Assembly: GCA_028023455.1 (NCBI GenBank)
Contig: JAQFVV010012396.1
Coordinates: 6,426,085-6,490,084, forward strand
DNA length: 64,000 nt
Reading direction: 5' to 3'
From: Epiperipatus broadwayi
Taxonomy: Eukaryota > Onychophora > Udeonychophora > Euonychophora > Peripatidae
The translations under genes and the position numbers were made by a program. Under the pieces are notes generated by a model that was not told where the DNA came from, did not search any database, and worked only from the letters and a program-made list of their open reading frames with translations. Positions 26,032 through 38,709 of this stretch are shown in pieces (positions within the stretch are counted from its first letter, which is position 1; each line of letters opens with the position of its first letter).

Positions 26032-26153
26032 ATATTGGATGAGTAAGGGATAAATAGATATTTTATGCACAAACATTCTTGCATCCATTGATTACTATGA
26101 TTTGCACTGGGTGTCACTATTCTATGGAGAGTTTGTCAATGTTGATATAAAAT

Positions 26154-26530
26154 CTACTTCTATAAAAGCATATTTTCATTGAACTAGTCATATAAAGTGA
26201 ATGAATAGTAACAAATTTCTAAAAAAATATTTTATGATGAACTTGAGTGCAAGTTTTATAAAAGAAACAGGTTCTGTATATGGAAGTATGACATGGACTT
26301 TTATTGACTAGCATCAGGTTTTGAAAATATAAATACAAAATTATAAGCACAGTGTTATATTCTTGAGTTTCTTCATATGGTAATATTAAATTTACTATTG
26401 TAAAAAAACTTTTTCAGTGAATTGGTCATGCAAGTGAATAAATAATAATGAATTTCCTAAATAAGACAAACGTATTTTATGATGAATTTGAATATGAGTT
26501 TTATAGGAAAGGCAGACTCTATATAGATTA
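26154..26530. repeat. Duplicated ~140-bp block
   Basis: About 26155-26290 and 26390-26525 are diverged direct copies (TTCATTGAACTAGTCATATAAAGTGAATGAATA against TTCAGTGAATTGGTCATGCAAGTGAATAAATA, quoted only in part below 20 bases as TTTTATGATGAA). The left copy follows directly on the target duplication of the element at 25421-26142. Confidence 0.55.
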
Positions 26531-27076
26531 TAAGATTTATTTCAAAGACACTTTACATAATTTTACCAATTATTTTTAATAAAAAGATATGGCTGAAGAT
26601 ATAATATAATGGAGAGTTACAATTAAGTGAGATTTTAAAATCTTTCTGATAGAAAAATATGCTGCAGAAGAATTTAAAAGACAGCCAAATAAATAGAAAG
26701 AAGGACTTGCATGGAATAAATGTAAATGCATTTAAAGTTTACATCTTGATTTATACAGTCATTGAAAAACAGCGTTTAAGCTTTTTGTTCTTTATTTTTC
26801 TTTTTTTTTCTGGAATTAGAATGTTTGTATTCATAAAAATGGCTACTACTGAATGAGTGATCATTTTATTTTCAATAACTTTCCATCATTTTTAAATAGT
26901 CAATAAAGCAGATTTATCTAGAAAATGGCTTATATTTTAAATGAAGGCAATGCTTTTAATGCACAACTAGCTTTATATATTATATATAAAAAAGGCTGGA
27001 CAGATATGATGTAATTTGTATTGCTAATCTTATTTTTTGTTGTCACTGTTTATATAAATTAAATAAAAATCCTTCA
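26531..27076. other. AT-rich spacer
   Basis: No gene supported; a 65-codon frame at 26659-26856 has no recognisable features. Confidence 0.5.
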
Positions 27077-27233
27077 GTAGTAGTAATAATAATATTAATA
27101 ATGATAATAATAATAATAATAATAGTAGTAATAATAATAATAATAATAATAATAATGATGATGATGATGATGATGATAATAATAATAATAATAATAATGA
27201 TGATGATGATAATGATGATGATAATAATAACTC
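27077..27233. repeat. Compound AAT/GAT microsatellite
   Basis: Mixed AAT, AGT and GAT trinucleotides. The poly-isoleucine frame on the minus strand is a by-product. Confidence 0.95.
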
Positions 27234-27529
27234 TTTTTAGAATCAAAATTAAACATAGATAATATTTGACATACTTTATTTTTTATTTAATGTCAGCAGA
27301 ATAAAGCTTAAACACAAAGATCAACATTTTATAAAACTTTAAGGTATCTAACTTAATCTGGTTTTATTGAAACCAACTGCTTATTATTTATTTAATTTTT
27401 AAGCCAAATAGTAAAGAATTCTCAATTTTTTCTAGACTTCATTAAAAACAACCTGCAAGTAGTCTATTACAAGGCAAAAGTCACTCTTATAAGCAAAACA
27501 GTTGCAACTCTCTCCATACAGTAATGTTA

Positions 27530-27625
27530 TCCAGCCAAACCATAGTAATCAAGATGCTAGAAGGTTTGTGTATCAAAATCCCTATCTTGTACCTACTCAT
27601 ACAATATCTCAACTATGTTTGTATG
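27530..27625. repeat. Fragment of the hammerhead-bearing family (copy 2 type)
   Basis: AGTAATCAAGATGCTAGAAGG to ACTCATACAATATCTC corresponds to 14180-14250 of copy 2. The match stops just before the position of the hammerhead core, so no ribozyme is present here. Identified from the shared AGTAATCAA and GTGTATNAAAATCCC blocks. Confidence 0.5.
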
Positions 27626-28060
27626 GTTATCTGAATTATTTCTAAGCTAAACAACTGAAAAAAACCCTGTAAACTTGATTTTAATAAAATTTCAAGTTTA
27701 ATCAACTTAGATGTAAACATAGCTTATGAGCATAAAAGATAGTTGTGATGTCATTACATTATAAAGTTTTTCTTTCTCTCTATATATACAAGTATATAAA
27801 TATAATATTAAATAAATACTCAAAGGGCTCTATTAATTAGTTCATAAAAAACTGATAACTTCAGCTCCAAAGCCTGATACACCCTCAGTGCATTAAATCA
27901 CAGGGCAACAACAATAGTGAAAGTCATTTAATCATATTAAAGCACCATATAAAAAACATTAGAAATAAAGAGTTGATAATAAAAGTTGAATTAAATAAAC
28001 TGAAACAATAATAGTAATAAAAGATTTAATAGTATTAGATGTTATTATATCTGTGAATAA
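27626..28060. other. AT-rich spacer
   Basis: No gene supported. Confidence 0.5.
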
Positions 28061-28067
28061 AGTTGAT

Positions 28068-28535
28068 CATCATCATCATAAAACCATTATCAATCCACTG
28101 CTGGATGATGGTCTCTCCAAGTTCAAATCATCATCTCTGATATTTAGCTTCTCTTCTTCACATCACATCACCCCTGCACACTGTCTTATTTCATCCATCC
28201 ATCTCCCATGTGGTCTCTTTCTGGGTCTTTTTCAATTTCTTGGAATCCAGTTCAAGATTTCAATTGTCCATTTATTATCATCTCTTCTAGCAATATGTCC
28301 AGCCCAACTCCACTCAGTCTTTTAATTTTTTCAATGAGGTTAATAACACCTGTTTGTTCTCTTACCCACTTATTGTGTTTTTGATTTCTTCTTGTTACTC
28401 CTAACATGCATCTCTCCATACTTCTTTGAGTGGTCTGAACTCTCTGTATTGCCCTTCTATTAAGTGTCCAAGTCTCAGATCTATAAGTAAGATGGGTAAA
28501 ACACATTTATTAAAAACTGTTCTTTCCAAACACGT
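28068..28535 (-). mobile_element. RTE LINE 3' end, 5'-truncated, with target duplication
   Basis: Minus strand. Encodes the C-terminal end of the RTE protein (TYRSETWTLNRRAIQRVQTT, then MERCMLGVTRRN) followed by the 3' untranslated part and an (ATG)n tail at 28068-28080. The 5' end is cut off inside the C-terminal domain. A 7-bp direct repeat AGTTGAT flanks it (28061-28067 and 28536-28542). Severe 5' truncation and a short tail are normal for LINE insertions. The sequence is closer to the family consensus than the 19235 copy, suggesting it is younger. Confidence 0.8.
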
Positions 28536-28542
28536 AGTTGAT

Positions 28543-29839
28543 ACATGTACTTATTTCTAAAGTTCTTAAAACTTCCTAATATTTTGAGATATTTGTTATT
28601 ATTTGTAAAGTTTTTGAAATTTCCTGATATTTTTAGATAATTATTATGGAAACACATGACAAAATAATTATTTTATTTAATTGTATTATATCTAATATCT
28701 TTAAAAAAATATCTGCAGTAAAGGTTATAATATAATTAACAAGTAAAATATATTAACTATAGTTGTGATTTGTCACCATGCTGCTTATAATTGGTTGTTT
28801 AAATGAGATTGTATTTACATTGAAAAAAGATACAAAGATATTTACTTGTAATTAATATATTGATATTATGGTTGAAACTAGTTGGCCATCTTTAGAATTA
28901 ATTACAAATTAAATAATTTAAATAACTAAGCTATCATATTAATAGTTGACATTGTAATGGTATGGAAGATAGGGGTGTAACCTCGTGTGATGGAAATCAT
29001 CTTCTACTGAAAGTCAACATATAAAATTTAACAATATTTAATATATAACTGATGTTATATATAAAGTACTGAGCATGAGGTCACTGAGAGATTAACCCAG
29101 CTAACTACCTTAAGAATAAGCATAATTAACCATAAGTTTCCCAGCATTATAAATAGGCTTAACTCATTCATCATCATGAATGATCAACAATAAAAGTAAA
29201 TCAACAGACAATCTGATGACTGGATTTGAAATGAGTCTACTATAGACTAGGCCAACTATTTAGCCCTTGCCAGCTTGGGGAAATTATTTAAACATAATTT
29301 GGATGCACAAACTTAAGTGTTAATCCATCAGAATATATAACAATAAAAACAATAATGTTGGTATATTAAAATATACTGATCATCATCAATGCTCTGGCCA
29401 CTCAGTACCATTAATATACTGGCCAACTATAAACTTAATGTCTAATAAAGTCTAAACTACATAAAATGCAGTGATTGACCTTTAAGGAATATCCCCCTTG
29501 TACCAATCCAGGATTATCATCAATGGAATGCCCATAAATACTAATATACACTCTTCCATACAATAGACCAGTATGCACAAATCTAGCTCAGAGAATACAA
29601 GCTCTATAATTGTTACTGTGAGCAAAAGATAATGCAATATATACTCTAAAACTATCTTAGGATTAAATTAATTCACTGGAATAAGTTTAGCAAGAAAATA
29701 TCAATTTATAAATAACAATAAAAAATAAAATTGAGGTTTTCAGGATACAGATATACACATAAATTAAGCCTTCTGATTTAGATTAATATGCACAAAAAAA
29801 TTAAGTTATCACATTGTGATTTCCATATATGTTCCAACA
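28543..29839. other. AT-rich spacer
   Basis: No gene supported. The stretch 28960-29620 is slightly less AT-rich but has no open frame or recognisable repeat. Confidence 0.5.
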
Positions 29840-30215
29840 GGTTTATAAAACACATATATGCCAGTGCACAGATGTGCAGTAAAACAAAATAAACATATTT
29901 GAATTGTCAGATAAAAATAATAAAAATAAAAAATATTAATTTTAACATATACTTGTCTACCCGACATGCACTGATATCACCACACAAATGTGCAATACAA
30001 TTTATGAGCATATTTGAATTGTTATATAATTAAAAAAGCTTAATTTTTACATATATGTGTCTCCTTGATATACATTGGTATCAGCATACAGACATGCAGT
30101 AACATTATCACATTTCAATGATGCAAACACCTCATAATGAGTTTACATAAGACATACATATATCAATACACAGATGTGCAATATAATAATTTATGAACAT
30201 ATATGAATTCAGTTT
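29840..30215. repeat. Minisatellite, ~105-120-bp units
   Basis: A motif like CACAGATGTGCARTA recurs near 29867, 29983, 30090 and 30168, each time followed by a CATATNTGAATT block (three of four copies) and preceded by CCRACATGCACTGATATC-like sequence. Three to four diverged tandem units. Confidence 0.65.
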
Positions 30216-30305
30216 TTTTATTATACATAATTAAGGGATTTAACACCTATGTGTGTGCACATGGAAATGTGTGTGAACACTGACATTTATATATATATAT
30301 TTTAA

Positions 30306-30503
30306 TTTATCAAAATAATTACATTGTTTTTCAAAAACATACTTACTAAAATAGACAATTAAAACTTTGATTTTGAATCATTCATAATGATCTCTAATTA
30401 AGTATGTTTAATAACAACAACAAAAAAATACCCAGACTTAATTATAAAAAAGAACAATCTATTTAGAATTTGTATAAAGTTTGGAACTGAACTTAAATCA
30501 ATA
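30306..30503 (+). repeat. 198-bp direct repeat, left copy
   Basis: Almost identical to 32976-33171; the visible differences are in ATGATCTCTAA against ATGGTCCCTAA. The boundaries are sharp at TTTATCAAAATAATTAC and AAATCAATATT. The pair is much more similar than other repeats in the window, so it is young or has been homogenised. No LTR-type TG...CA ends or tRNA features. Confidence 0.85.
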
Positions 30504-32975
30504 TTTCTAATTTTATAATTACCAGGTTATCTATTGTAACAAAAACATGCTTGTTTTAATTTCAAAATCAGAATTAATAAAATATTAATTACACCTTTTT
30601 TTGAATGTTTAATTTATAATAAAAAAATTAAATTCAAAATTATTTACTCTTTTTTATTGTTCCAGTATATTGTAGAGAATATCTACAAAAATATTTCTCT
30701 GTATTAATTTCTTCTTTTTTATTTAACTTTATATACACCTGGGTCTCATTTTATGTGGATTATTTTAATGTGATTTTGAAGTTATGTGATTCATGTTTCT
30801 TATTAATGTCTTTAAATATATCACTATATTTATTAGGTATCAAGAAATTTAAATTATTAATAACTTATTTTAACTTGAAATACTTTTTTTTTTTTCAAAA
30901 TTATAATGTTATATTTGCAGCTAATGTGAATATGGCTTGAAGCTATATTTAGAATTTTAGCTTCTATGTAAGTAGCCTATTTATACTAATGAGTAAATAA
31001 CAATAATAGGTTTATATGTGCATATAAAAATGTCACAATAAATATTTAAAAATTTTAAACTTTTAAAACATATTTTGTTAGATATAACAGAAATAAATAT
31101 TTGTTTAGATTTTTAAAATAAATAATAATGAAGATTTTATTGATTTTATAAACTGAAAGTAATCTTTCTAATGCTAATGTATAATCTTTTTGTTTTGATT
31201 GCAATCTCATTTTTTTAATATAGAAACAGAAAACCATTAACACAGCACAAGACTGAAAGTGGCGCTAGTTGTACATCACACCACGAATCTGATTTCATAC
31301 CAGTTCACAAATGAATGCATATTGTCAAATAATGGTAATGATTAAAATATGTATGAAAAAATGTAAAATTAAATACTGCAGTTAATTAAAAAAGTAAAAA
31401 AAGTTTGTCTTGTATTAATTTTTTTCAAATATTTGAAATTTTTTATTAGTCATACTTTATTTCATTATTTTTTTAATGCAAATTTTAAAGTAATTTTTTC
31501 TTGTTGCTTTGCTTTTATGCCAGTTTCTAAAAATTACAAAACCTATCCCCCATTTTTCAAGGTAAGTTAAGTTTATTTTTGTGCGTGTTTTCTGAGGAAT
31601 CTATCTACCGCATAAAACAAGACCGAGGTGTATATATGCACATACCCTACTATGTTGCTATATGTCATGAAACACATAATGGTTTCAATATATATGTTAG
31701 TATGACATTTATATTAACATTGATGGAATTTTTTTTAATGTTGATGTGATAGAGTAATTATTTAAATCATAATTAATTCTAAAGATAACCAATTAAAATT
31801 GATTGAAATGGCAATATATTAATATAATAGTACATTTTGTAGGAATAATAAAAATAGAATATATATTTTTATGATTTTTATAATCTATGGATATTTATGA
31901 ATGGGAAAGCATAAGATAAATAATATCTTTTGATTATTTTTTAATGAAGTAATATGGATTTGCATATGAAAATATTTAAATGATAATAAAGATAAATGTT
32001 GTTCTACAGTAGCTGTGATAGAAATAGTTCATTCGCAAATATCCAAATGATTTTAAAAAAGATCTATGAAATATAAAAGAATTGGTTAAAAAAATGTTTG
32101 GAAATTTTGGATTTAAAAAAAGAATCATAGATGAAAAACAATAGCAGAATTTGCAAAAACATAAAAGCAATGTCATGTTATATATGATTTGCTTTATTGA
32201 TGATAATAATATTATTATAATCAACGTCATTGAAAATATACAGGATAAACTACGCCTAAAAATAAAAAGTAATACAAAATAGACTATATTATAAATATAG
32301 AAAAGCTGTAAATCAGGACTTAATTAAATAAATTAATCTGAAGAAGGGATATATTTAGACTGTAAGTTTATTCTATTGAAATGCTATTGTTATTTTTTTA
32401 AAATTAAAAAAAAGTAAAGAATTATACTAAACTTTACAAAAGTTGAACTTTATTAAAATAAATCACAACATGACCTTAAAAGAATGACCTTAAAAGAATG
32501 GCTAACAGAAAAAATAGCAGGAATATAGAATAAAAAATATACAAAGTGATAATAAATTTTTTAATAACAAAACAAAACTTTGATAATAAAAAAAACAATA
32601 AAAATATATTATTGAAACCAAGAGTCATAAAATAAATTTAAATATAAAAGGTATCAAGATAAATAAATCTACTATAATATAGAATTTACATATAATTAAA
32701 ATTAAGAGAAAATTAAGAAAAGCTAATTCTTTTCCAAGCTATCTATTATAGAAAGAAATCTAAGTCATTTTGGCTTTTTTATAACTTCATAATAATTATT
32801 TTATTTTTCTCACATTGTATGGAATTTGATAAACAAGTTATCAGACACATACTACCTTATATTGAATGTAATTAACTTAATTACATTGTTTTCAAAAACA
32901 TTATTACAAAATTATTTAATTAAAACTTTTACCTTGTACTTAACTATTTATAATGTGATTTTCAAAAATATATTT
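30504..32975. other. AT-rich DNA between the 198-bp repeats
   Basis: About 2.47 kb with no domain-bearing frame. If the flanking repeats were LTRs, protease or reverse transcriptase motifs would be expected here; none is visible. Confidence 0.5.
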
Positions 32976-33171
32976 ATCAAAATAATTACATTGTTTTTCA
33001 AAAACATACTTACTAAAATAGACAATTAAAACTTTGATTTTGAATCATTCATAATGGTCCCTAATTAAGTATGTTTAATAACAACAACAAAAAAATACCC
33101 AGACTTAATTATAAAAAAGAACAATCTATTTAGAATTTGTATAAAGTTTGGAACTGAACTTAAATCAATAT
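32976..33171 (+). repeat. 198-bp direct repeat, right copy
   Basis: See the left copy at 30306-30503. Directly upstream (32875-32975) there is a diverged, shorter version of the same start (AATTACATTGTTTTCAAAAAC), so the right side may be where the sequence first arose by tandem duplication. Confidence 0.85.
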
Positions 33172-35751
33172 TGGAAATTTTAACATTGACACAAACATGT
33201 ACACACAAATAATAATGTCTCTGTATGTAGATGTGTACATAAGTTAATCATTGAGTTTTAAATTATTATTCGTTTATTCAAAACTAGCTTTATGACCATA
33301 AAATATGATATTGCTCTCTAGCTCTTGTCTAACTTTGTAGCGCCCCCTACTTTTTCCTCTGCCTAAATTTAGCAACCGGTTATAACTACCAATGAATTAT
33401 CCACTTCAGCAAAAAAAAAAAAAAAAGCAGTAGACTTATGACAAAGCAGTAAATATGTTAGGATGCTATAAAGAGATTCAAGAATATATTATTAATATCA
33501 ATCATGTTGCATTTTAAATTTCATGTCCTTCATATTCCATTCATTTGATAAGGGTATAACCATAGACAAAGCCATTGAAGCTGTCTCATTCTTTAATACT
33601 GTTTTTTTTCTATTTCTTCTAAATGTTTATCAGTAAGACTTCAGTGCCTTAAAATTGAAAGTGGAAGTATATTAATAGTTAAAAAAGCATCAGATACTGG
33701 CTAGTATTTAGGACCAGATCTCACAAAACATTTTATCTAAATGTTATAGTATTTTCAAGAAGCTTTGAAGTTAATCATAGAAGAGGAGAATCAGAAGGTT
33801 AATGTGTTATAAAGCAAAGACTATACCCAATGAGTTATAAATATAAGAAAATAGTTATTTTAATAGATTTCTGAACTATGTTATTAGAGAAATTCAATAA
33901 AATCAGAAAATTATTTCAACACAAAACCATGAACTTTCAGTCAGCTCTTAAACTTCTTAAATATCTATTGGATTTTTTTTTTAATTTCACATTGGAATTT
34001 TTTTGTGTGTAATAATACTTTAAAATAAGTGTTTGAAAATAAAGTAAAAGTCAAAATACAAAAATACTGAATATGTCAAGGTATAAAAATGAGAACACTG
34101 GAAAAAACAAATCAGTAATAATAATTCCGAAAATAATGCTTTTCTAGTAAGACAGAAATTTAAGATAAAAATATGAATGCAATGTAGACAAATTAAGAAC
34201 AATTCTTTTTCAGTGTATTGGTATATAAAAATGTTTATTTTTGGATGTGTTTCTGAAATTCCAACAATAACTGATAAAATTTACAGTTCAACAGCAGCTG
34301 CCAAATTTAAAAAGATTTACTTAAATGACATCCATTGTGCATGAAGTTGTCCAAAAAGTTTTCACTTTAAAAACTTCACAATCAACTTAATAAATTTAGG
34401 CATAAACATAAAATACTATGAGCTTTTGGTAACTGCATCATTGTAAAAAGCATTAGATTGTTAACAAATTCTTTTCTTCTTGCTACAATTATACCTTCTA
34501 GTGTAATAGTAATAATAAGGAAAAGCAATGCATAAGTAAAAATCATGTGACGTTATGGTCATGTGATGCTTTGTTAGATTGTTTATTATAAGTTGATAAA
34601 GCATTAAATTTTTTTTTTTGTAATTCATAACTAATGGAACTAGTGAGAGTAGTTTCTCCAAAATTGAAGATATTTCTAAAAAAAGTACACACAGGGTTAA
34701 ATTCCAGCATTTCACCCACCTCCAATTCCTTGTAATAAAATTTGCAAGTTAAGTCAATATGAAATCTACAAAATTTTATCCAAAAAAAAAAAAAGAAGAT
34801 ATAAAAACAATAAAACATTTAAAAAAGTATAATTATTTATACTTTTACCTTTTTATTTATCTAGTAACTCTCCTGGTTTTGGTAGTTTTAAAACAATTTC
34901 TAGAAATGTTCTCTCCACTTGGAAATTAAAAATAAAATGATTTTTAAAACTTGGAATTAATATTGTTTTAAAGAATATTTTCATTAACTACTGGCTAATA
35001 TAGAACTTTCAACTAATTTTTATGTTCATAATCTTTTTGCCAGGTGCCTGAATTGTTAGCATTAAAATTTAATATAAAATCAGAATTTTCAGGTATATAA
35101 CTTTCACATTTACAATTTTCTTCAACTTCTTTCTGTGTTTTGAACTCCAGATAACTTATTGTCTGAATTGTGTTTTCAAATGGAGCAGTTAGAATAAACA
35201 AATATGTCTTTCACAAAATACACACAGACACAATAACTCAATAACCAGAGGAGTAATTTAACATTACTCTAATGCAAACCATTAATTATATATGCAACAA
35301 AATTAATATACATATTTGGAACTGAATATACACATACAGGGTAAGTTACAAATCTAGGAATCTGATATACATATTTAATGTTACATATGTTAATCTAATT
35401 CTAATTTACCTACCTTGGCAAACCTATATGGTCACATTGGAATGAGATGACATATAGTGACCCTATAGGGCTTATTATCTATAGCAAAGGACCGATTCTC
35501 TAGGATATGATATCCAATGATTCTTCCAATGCTTTGCTTCCAAAGTCTGAATAATATGGAAGCTCCAGTCCCCATTGTGAAAAGCATGTCAGCTTTCTGT
35601 ATATCTCTCATGTTAGCATGTCTTCATTATATTTTCTGGAGTACAATAATTATAACAAGGCTAATGTAATTCTTAAGATTCCAATAGCAAATAATAGAGT
35701 GATTTTAACTGGCTTGTTAAAAATGGTTATTGTTTATTTCAAAACCCATTA
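33172..35751. other. Gene-free AT-rich DNA
   Basis: No gene supported. A run of 16 A at about 33410 follows a less AT-rich block (33330-33400, with GTAGCGCCCCCTAC), which may be a retroposed fragment, but no promoter boxes are visible. Overlapping minus-strand frames around 34461-34818 lack recognisable domains. Confidence 0.5.
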
Positions 35752-37143
35752 CAGGCATTCCCTTAGTTATGAACACTCGAGTTATAAACATTTCACTATT
35801 ATGTGATCATTTTTGGACTTTATCTATGCACATACTTTCATTATAATTAGTGCTATATACTATATAAATAAATGGGGATTCAAAATTGTACAGTATTTTA
35901 GTACTTTAATAATTAAAAAATTCTTTTTAGTAATTAACGCTACAAATTTACAGTATTTGATAAAAAAAACTATTTACATATATTCGTAATTGAATTTTTT
36001 CCAAAGAAAGATAAACTTTGGAATTTAGAAAATAATTAAAAATATATTTTAGAGAGCAATAAGAACTTATATAAAATACAGTAAATCTTTTCATCTCTCT
36101 GACATTAATTACTTTTATTTTTAGCATCATCACAGACTCTCTTGAACAGGATCATCTTGATTAGCGCTTGTTTTTAAAAGTAGTTTGTGTGTGATTACGT
36201 TACATATACACTGTATATGTTTCAGTTTTAGTGAATTTTTTTCATTTTTATTAATTAAAACCATTAGTGAAAAACAAAAAAACAGCAGTATTGATACAAA
36301 CATAAAGAAATCAAGGTCTCATAAACCCCAAATGGTCGAGACAAAAATGGATATAATCAGACATTCTGAAAATGGTGAATCTTTTGCTTCAATCACACAT
36401 TCATAAAACAATCAACAATATATACAATTGTGAAAAACAAAATTAAGGAATATTTAAAAATTGTGGAAATATTTCTTCAAAAATTGTTTCAAAAAGACAT
36501 GGTAGAGTAATAGATGAAATAGAGAAATTTTAGGTTTATGGATTGAAGATCAACATCAAAAAAGCATCCCAGTGAATTTATCAATTATTAAACTAAGGAT
36601 CTTAGTTTGCATAAAGATTGGAAGAAAGAATTAAAAAGAAGACTCTGCTGTTGAATTTGTAGCAAGCAATGTCACTGATGAAGATATTGATGAGTTAATG
36701 CAATCTCACTCAGAAACTCTGTCAAATGAAGACTTGATTAAACTACAAGAGATGAATGAAAACAAAATGAAGAATCTAATAATGAAGTTATTGTTAAGAG
36801 TTTGACAATCAAGAATATGAATGAAGCCTTCATGCATCTTGACAAAATTTTGACCATCATGAAAGTATGTGATCCCAATGGAAAGCATATATTTCATGTA
36901 TGAAGGACAATAGAAAAAAACACTGAATGTATCAGAATTCTTTATCAAAAGAAGAAAAAGAATACAATTCAATTAACTCTTGATAAATTTGTAAACAAAA
37001 CTCCAGATACTAATCAATAAAAAATAAATACTGTATTTTGAAAACCCTTTTTGATGTTTTTTCACATACCTCTACTTTCAAACAATTTCAACTTCCAAAC
37101 ACACATCAGGAACCAATTAAGTTCATAACTAGGGGACTGCCTG
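35752..37143 (+). mobile_element. Tigger/pogo DNA transposon, internally deleted
   Basis: A 1392-bp element flanked by TA (35750-35751 and 37144-37145), as expected for the Tc1/mariner superfamily. The inverted ends are CAGGCATTCCCTTAGTTATG and, on the other strand, CAGGCAGTCCCCTAGTTATG, typical of Tigger elements. The two ends of a transposase gene remain; the middle is missing. Confidence 0.85.
36266..37018 (+). pseudogene. Tigger transposase, N- and C-terminal remnants
   Basis: The N-terminal part (36266-36405) reads SEKQKNSS then ETKMDIIRHSENGESFASI, matching the CENP-B/pogo helix-turn-helix that binds the element's ends. The codon before Ser is ATT where ATG is expected, so the start is lost. 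A degenerate stretch follows. The C-terminal part (36644-37018) has DEDIDELMQSHSETLSNEDL, then MNEAFMHLDKILTIMKVCDP-type sequence with frameshifts, as in Tigger1-like proteins. The catalytic DDD core of roughly 250 residues has been deleted. Confidence 0.7.
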
Positions 37144-37145
37144 TA

Positions 37146-38110
37146 ATTATTAAAAAATTTAATTTAAAATCTCTCATGCATAACTTGTTTATATTTTCTA
37201 TTAACAAAGTTCAATAATAAAATATTTACATTATTATTTAATTTTGTGTGTGCTTGTTATTTCACTATTAATAATTTAATCATACTGTAATACTATAGTT
37301 TATTATACAGTCTGACATTTTAAATTTCATTCTTAAATTATTAGATTATTTTTTAGAAACCATTAGCATGCATTTTCACTTTATTTTAATGTTAGATTAT
37401 GTTGGGTAACTAAAATCAAACATTTGTTTTATTCCACTAGATAATAAATGTTTTAGCCACTTTCTTGGTAGTATGACTATAGAAAAACTTTCCAATGATG
37501 TTATATAATTAATTGCTTTCAACAGACTGCCATTAAATAATGTTAGTATTTGACATTATGAAATTAGTTAAAAATTAAATATGTTGGCACATATCTTTCT
37601 AAAAATTATGTATTTTTTTATTATTTCTATTTTTCTTGAAATCGAATTGCCTGCCATCAAAAACAATAATTTTTCAATATGTTGAATATAATCCAAATCC
37701 AAGAAAAAGCAGATTAGTAAAATATAAAAAAATATTGACATTAAAAAGGAAGATGATATCAATATTTAAAAAAAAGATATTAATATTAAAATATATACAC
37801 ATTTGAGATGGCATTGAAATCGATCCCAGGATTCAAAACTACAGAAATTAACACTATACCACTGCACTATCCTGAAAAATTAATGATTGTAGTTATAAAA
37901 TAAGATTGATAAATACAATTATCTATTATATTACTGTTGTCTAATTTACTATAAAATTAAGGTAATTACTATGAGGTAATATTTTTTAATAAGTTTATTT
38001 TTAAAGAAATTATTAATAATAATGTGCCATTCTTTATATAAATTAGAATATTTAAATAAAAGTGACTTGGAAATCGAAACAATTTAATTTATATAAAAAG
38101 TTTGTTAATT
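37146..38110. other. AT-rich spacer
   Basis: No gene supported apart from the tRNA-like segment listed at 37824-37873. Confidence 0.5.
37824..37873 (-). repeat. tRNA-like segment, possible SINE head
   Basis: Minus strand: ATAGTGCAGTGGTATAGTG resembles an A box in a Gly/Glu/Asp-type D arm. TTTTGAATCCTGG resembles a B box and T arm. The spacing between the boxes is shorter than in a true tRNA, so an intact tRNA gene is unlikely. Confidence 0.35.
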
Positions 38111-38115
38111 ATTAC

Positions 38116-38704
38116 TGTAGTGTTTGGTTAGGTTTGCAGGTTCGTTTCTAAACCAACAGATACAAAAATAACAATTATTCAGCAATTAATATGTACAATT
38201 TATTAGTATAAAATATATACACACGTTAGTTAAACAAATGTACAAATACAGTTGATATGCTTCAATGCTGAGATAGTCGTGCGGAGTAAGGAACTCGCTT
38301 CCAGCTAATGATTAGCTTGCATTGTGAGTTCTGGTAAGACTCTTCCAGCTATGTAGTTAGCTTGCCTCGAGTCAGCTCTAGTTCAGACATAGTTTCCAGT
38401 CCATAGGTGGACTTGCCTCACTGCATGGATGTCTCAATAATAACTAGATAAATACCTTTGCTGATGGCAGAAGGTTTAATGGAGAGCACATTCTGTCATT
38501 CAGGTTAACAGAAGTAATTGCTCTCTGCCTTGCCTCCAAAAGGCTGACTATTTAAAGGCAGATCCTCTACCTTACTGGAAACACGTGGATTCAGTGCGCG
38601 AACCCCAGTGAAGGTTTTAATCCCATTGGATAGCAACAGGGTGCTAGCCAATTGGGCAAGGAATCTGGAATAGTCCACTTCTGAAGGCAGGGTCAGATAT
38701 GACA
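38116..38704 (-). mobile_element. Solo LTR of a gypsy element
   Basis: A 589-bp LTR on the minus strand, starting TGTCATATCTGACC and ending ACCAAACACTACA, between perfect 5-bp duplications ATTAC (38111-38115 and 38705-38709). It shares with the LTRs at 45590-46267 and 58256-58919 the blocks AAATAGTCAGCCTTTTGG (likely promoter region), GCAGTGAGGCAAGTCCAC and a terminal AATAAATTGTACATATTAA (polyadenylation region). No internal sequence follows on either side, so LTR-LTR recombination removed the body. The sequence is a distinct subfamily. Confidence 0.85.
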
Positions 38705-38709
38705 ATTAC

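Larger units (their letters stand above)
25421..26142. mobile_element. Inverted hammerhead-bearing retroelement, copy 3
   Basis: A longer relative of the 14093-14495 element, 722 bp, between direct repeats TGATATAAAAT (25410-25420 and 26143-26153). Its left end (CACATGTTCTGCACTTCC) matches the left end of copy 2, and the right end (GTGTCACTATTCTATGGAG) matches copy 2's right arm. The left arm spans about 25490-25700 and the right arm 25770-26130, with a central region that itself contains repeated AACCATAGTTGCC and AATCATAGTCACC segments. Both arms carry hammerhead remnants. Confidence 0.55.

Noticed and set aside
27043-27246. Open frame rich in isoleucine
   Set aside because: It is the translation of the AAT/GAT microsatellite.
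29203-29235. CTGATGA ... GAAAT resembling a hammerhead
   Set aside because: The stem II place has no pairing, no stem I partner follows, and no repeated element surrounds it; chance match.
30306-33171. 198-bp repeats as LTRs of a retrotransposon
   Set aside because: No TG...CA ends, no primer site or purine tract, and no coding motif in the 2.47 kb between them.
34461-34818. Two overlapping minus-strand frames as genes
   Set aside because: They overlap in different frames and neither shows motifs.
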